A program made the translations under genes and the position numbers. From Holothuria scabra (taxonomy: Eukaryota; Echinodermata; Holothuroidea; Aspidochirotida; Holothuriidae): 64,000 nucleotides of DNA. The first letter of the stretch is position 1. The number at the start of each line of letters is the position of its first letter. Below the pieces are notes generated by a model, which was given only the letters and a program-made list of their open reading frames with translations, was not told the DNA's origin and did not search any database. Shown piece after piece: positions 61,325 to 64,000 of the stretch. The stretch lies in the NCBI GenBank assembly GCA_037179385.1, contig CM074184.1, forward strand, positions 14,092,001 to 14,156,000, read 5' to 3'.

Positions 61325-64000
61325 TTAAGTTCTTGACCAAGCATCAGGCACAACATTGTCTTTCCCTTTAATGTGCCTAATATCTACATTATATGATTGT
61401 AGAAATAAACTCCATCTCATCAATCTCTGATTCTTGTTCTTCATCTTAGACAGAAATGTCAGAGGATTATGATCAGTATATACAATAACAGGGAAACTAG
61501 TAGTCCCCAAATAAACATCAAAGTGCTGAAGACCAAGTATCAAAGCTAATGTTTCTTTCTCAATTGTAGAATAATTTTTCTGATGTCTGTCGAATTTCTT
61601 TGAATAATAACACACAGGGTGATCAACACCATGCTCATCAGCTTGAAGCAAAACTGCTCCTATACCATTGTCACTAGCATCAACTGCCAGCTTAAACTGT
61701 TTTTCAAAATCTGGAGCAATCAACACTGGTGAACTCATTAGTGCTCTTTTCAATGATTCAAATGCTGCCTGACAATTTTCTGTCCAAACAAACTTTTCAT
61801 CTGAGAGCAAGCATACATATTCATTGATTAATGATTTCATTTCTGATCTTCCTTTGTCATCTAGATGACTTAACTTCTGATCAAGATTACTCAATACATC
61901 AGAGTTCTTTAACTTAATACACATGTCAGGAACATCATCAGCGTTGATCTCATCATTATCATTGAATTCTTGATCAACACTGATGATACACACTTGATCA
62001 CATGCATTATGAACATTGACATTCACATCATGTACACTTTCATCTTTAGAAATGTCACAATCCTCTCTTTCATAATATTTTTTCATCATATTAATGTGAC
62101 AAACTCTCTTAGATTTACGCTTGTCAGGTGTCAAGATGACATAGTCTGTGTCATTGACCTTTCTCTCAATGACATAAGGTCCTTGAAAGCGAGCTTGAAG
62201 TGGCTGACCAGACACAGGCAAAAACACCAACACCTTCTCACCAGACTTAAACTCTCTTTCCACAGTGGTCTTATCATACCACGCCTTCATTTTCTTCTGA
62301 GAACTCCTCAGATTTTCTTCAGCCAGTTCACATGCTCTGTGAAAACGCTCTTTAAAGCGGGATACATAATCAAGCAGATGTATGTTTTCACCTGGATCTG
62401 ATAACCACTTCTCCTTTAATAATTTCAATGGTCCACGAACTGTGTGTCCGAAGAGGAGTTCAAATGGACTGAACCCAAGTGACTCCTGTACAGACTCCCT
62501 GACAGCAAACATTACAAATGGAATGCCTTCATCCCAATCTTTCTCATTGTCATGACAATATGTCTTTAACATATTTTTCAATGTTTGGTGAAACCTTTCT
62601 AAAGCCCCTTGGCTTTCGGGATGATAAGCCGAAGACTTAATTCGGTCTATGCCTAATTCATACAACATCTGTTGGAATACAGTTGACATGAAATTAGACC
62701 CTTGATCTGATTGGATCTCCTTAGGTAACCCAAACAATGTGAAAAATTTAAGTAAAGCTTGTAAGACTGTCCGAGCCTTAATATTTCTTAGAGGTATTGC
62801 CTCTGGAAACCTTGTCGAAGCACACATTATGGTTAATATAAACTGATGTCCTGCCCTACTCTTAGGTAGAGGACCTACACAATCAATAATGACTCTACTA
62901 AATGGCTCTTCAAAAGCAGGAATTGGTTTTAAGGGTGCAGCCAGAATATTCTGATTCGGCTTCCCAACCATTTGACATGAATGACAAGTCTTACAAAATT
63001 TGGCCACATCACTCTTAAGCTTAGGCCAATAAAAGTGATTTAGAATTTTGTGGTAAGTCTTATTGACCCCTAGGTGCCCTGCAAATGGCATTTCATGGGC
63101 AATACTCAGTATTTCCTTTCGATACACCCTACGTACCACAATTTGATGGTAAACGCGCCACTCTTCATCTAATGGTGCATCAGGTGGTCGTCATTTACGC
63201 ATCAAAACACCGTTCTTAAGGTAAAAACACACTGGGAGGTCTTTTGACTCATCCTCAGCGAGGGCACCAGCAATTAGTGGCTGAAGCTCTTCATCATGTT
63301 GTTGTTGGACTGACAACTGGTCTTTATGGAGTGTGTCAGACATGTTTCTTTCCTGTTCTGTCCCCTTACCATGTGTGGGGACAGGAGACTCACAATCCTG
63401 AAGATTGGCCATAAAAGTTTGGCTGAGATCAAACCAGGAATCTTCACTTTCATCAATATTCTCATTAGAGTCCTCTTTGGACTCTGACTCCACTTTTGGG
63501 AGTGTTGTTCCATTTTTAGGAACTAATTCCTCAATTTTAGAGGGCGGAGGCTTAAATTTACCATCCTTCTTTTCAGAAATCATACCCTCACTTTTAGAGA
63601 GTGGATGTTCAAGATTATCATCCTTACATGATTCCCTACTTGTTTCACTCTTGGAAACTGTATCCTCACTTTTGGAGGCTGGATGTTTAAGATTATCATC
63701 CATAGCAAGCTTTTGTGACATAGCTCTTGTGACAGCACAGGCTGGGAATAAATCTGGAAATTCCTTTTCTAATTGCTCTGTGTTGTTATAGTCACACGGT
63801 TTATCTGTCAAAATTGCATTGGCGACTACCTTTCCACCAGCTAGGTCATTGCCTAGCAACAGAGATACCCCCTTTACAGGTAGAGTAGGTCTGACCCCCA
63901 CTATGACCGACCCAGAAACTAAATCTGACTTCAAATTAATTTTGTGAAGAGGGACAGAAATAAATCCACACTCAACCCCCTGAATAAGTACATTTGCCCC
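61325..64000 (-). pseudogene. pol: Gmr1-like pol: integrase plus RNase H, RT missing, one in-frame stop
   Basis: One reading frame runs from the window edge to the stop at 61325-61327, broken only by TGA at 63193-63191. Upstream of that stop is a 248-codon part with the LLGNDLAGG motif that follows the protease in these elements, then a Ser/Glu/Lys-rich linker. Downstream, counting from a GTG at 63139: a zinc-binding HHCC (H22, H30, C52, C55), integrase core with D86, D145 and E181 (35 residues between the last two), a GPY/F-type module near 319-322, then near residue 447 (about 61800) the frame passes straight into the RT-RNase H connection and an RNase H domain (D487, E529, D556, D599) ending DAWSRT. 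The YxDD-bearing RT palm and fingers are wholly absent, so it cannot encode its own reverse transcription. It is described as found; no repair is implied. Confidence 0.88.

Larger units (their letters stand above)
60417..64000 (-). mobile_element. Gmr1-like Ty3/gypsy LTR retrotransposon, 3' half, RT-deleted
   Basis: Minus-strand LTR element cut by the right window edge. In element order: a pro/linker frame open from 64000, integrase, RNase H, a short 3' noncoding stretch (61324-61085), a G-rich polypurine tract (about 61085-61076) and an LTR (61075-60417). Integrase comes before RNase H, which is the order of Gmr1-like elements (PR-IN-RT-RH), not of ordinary Ty3/gypsy (PR-RT-RH-IN). The RT domain is absent. 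Its 5' LTR, gag and most of the protease lie outside the window. Confidence 0.88.

Noticed and set aside
61970..62401. Plus-strand 143-aa ORF
   Set aside because: Antisense shadow of the integrase C-terminal region.
63405..63791. Plus-strand 128-aa Ser/Leu-rich ORF
   Set aside because: Antisense shadow of the acidic linker of the retroelement frame.

Overview
The window is animal nuclear DNA: AT-rich, with short coding exons, GT-AG introns, TATA-type promoters only in a retroelement LTR, and many transposon relics. Three points favour a marine deuterostome, probably an ambulacrarian (echinoderm or hemichordate) or possibly a lancelet. The actin gene has 376 codons and introns after codon 42, after codon 122, in codon 205 and in codon 269, the pattern I recall for echinoderm actins. 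A Ty3/gypsy relic has integrase upstream of RNase H, the domain order of the Gmr1-like group described from deuterostomes. The transporter genes match vertebrate SLC26A11. The species cannot be fixed from the sequence alone.

Layout. 1-19097 (+): a SLC26A11-like sulfate/anion transporter gene whose first coding exon lies left of the window (14 exons seen, 544 codons plus stop). 19098-26813: intergenic, with a 1.7-kb terminal-inverted-repeat element that carries a second, nested TIR element. 26852-46545 (+): a complete tandem SLC26A11-like paralogue (14 coding exons, 622 aa). Eight exon pairs have exactly the same length and all shared splice phases match, so the two genes arose by tandem duplication; the second copy has since changed residues in its substrate-site helices. 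48293-56603 (-): a complete but divergent actin gene (5 coding exons), convergent with the second transporter. Its fourth intron (4.7 kb) holds a 145-bp tandem repeat carrying perfect DR1 nuclear-receptor-type sites and split by about 1.4 kb of unrelated CpG-richer DNA. 56604-60416: repeat-rich intergenic DNA with a clean MITE. 60417-64000 (-): the 3' half of a Gmr1-like LTR retrotransposon with an intact-looking LTR, one in-frame stop and an in-frame loss of the whole reverse transcriptase domain; it runs off the right edge.

The two transporters probably do related work at a membrane (anion movement, C-terminal STAS domain). Actin is an unrelated neighbour. I see no operon-like or defence-like system here. 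The most interesting items are the diverged transporter pair, the DR1-bearing satellite inside the actin intron, and the RT-less Gmr1-like element.
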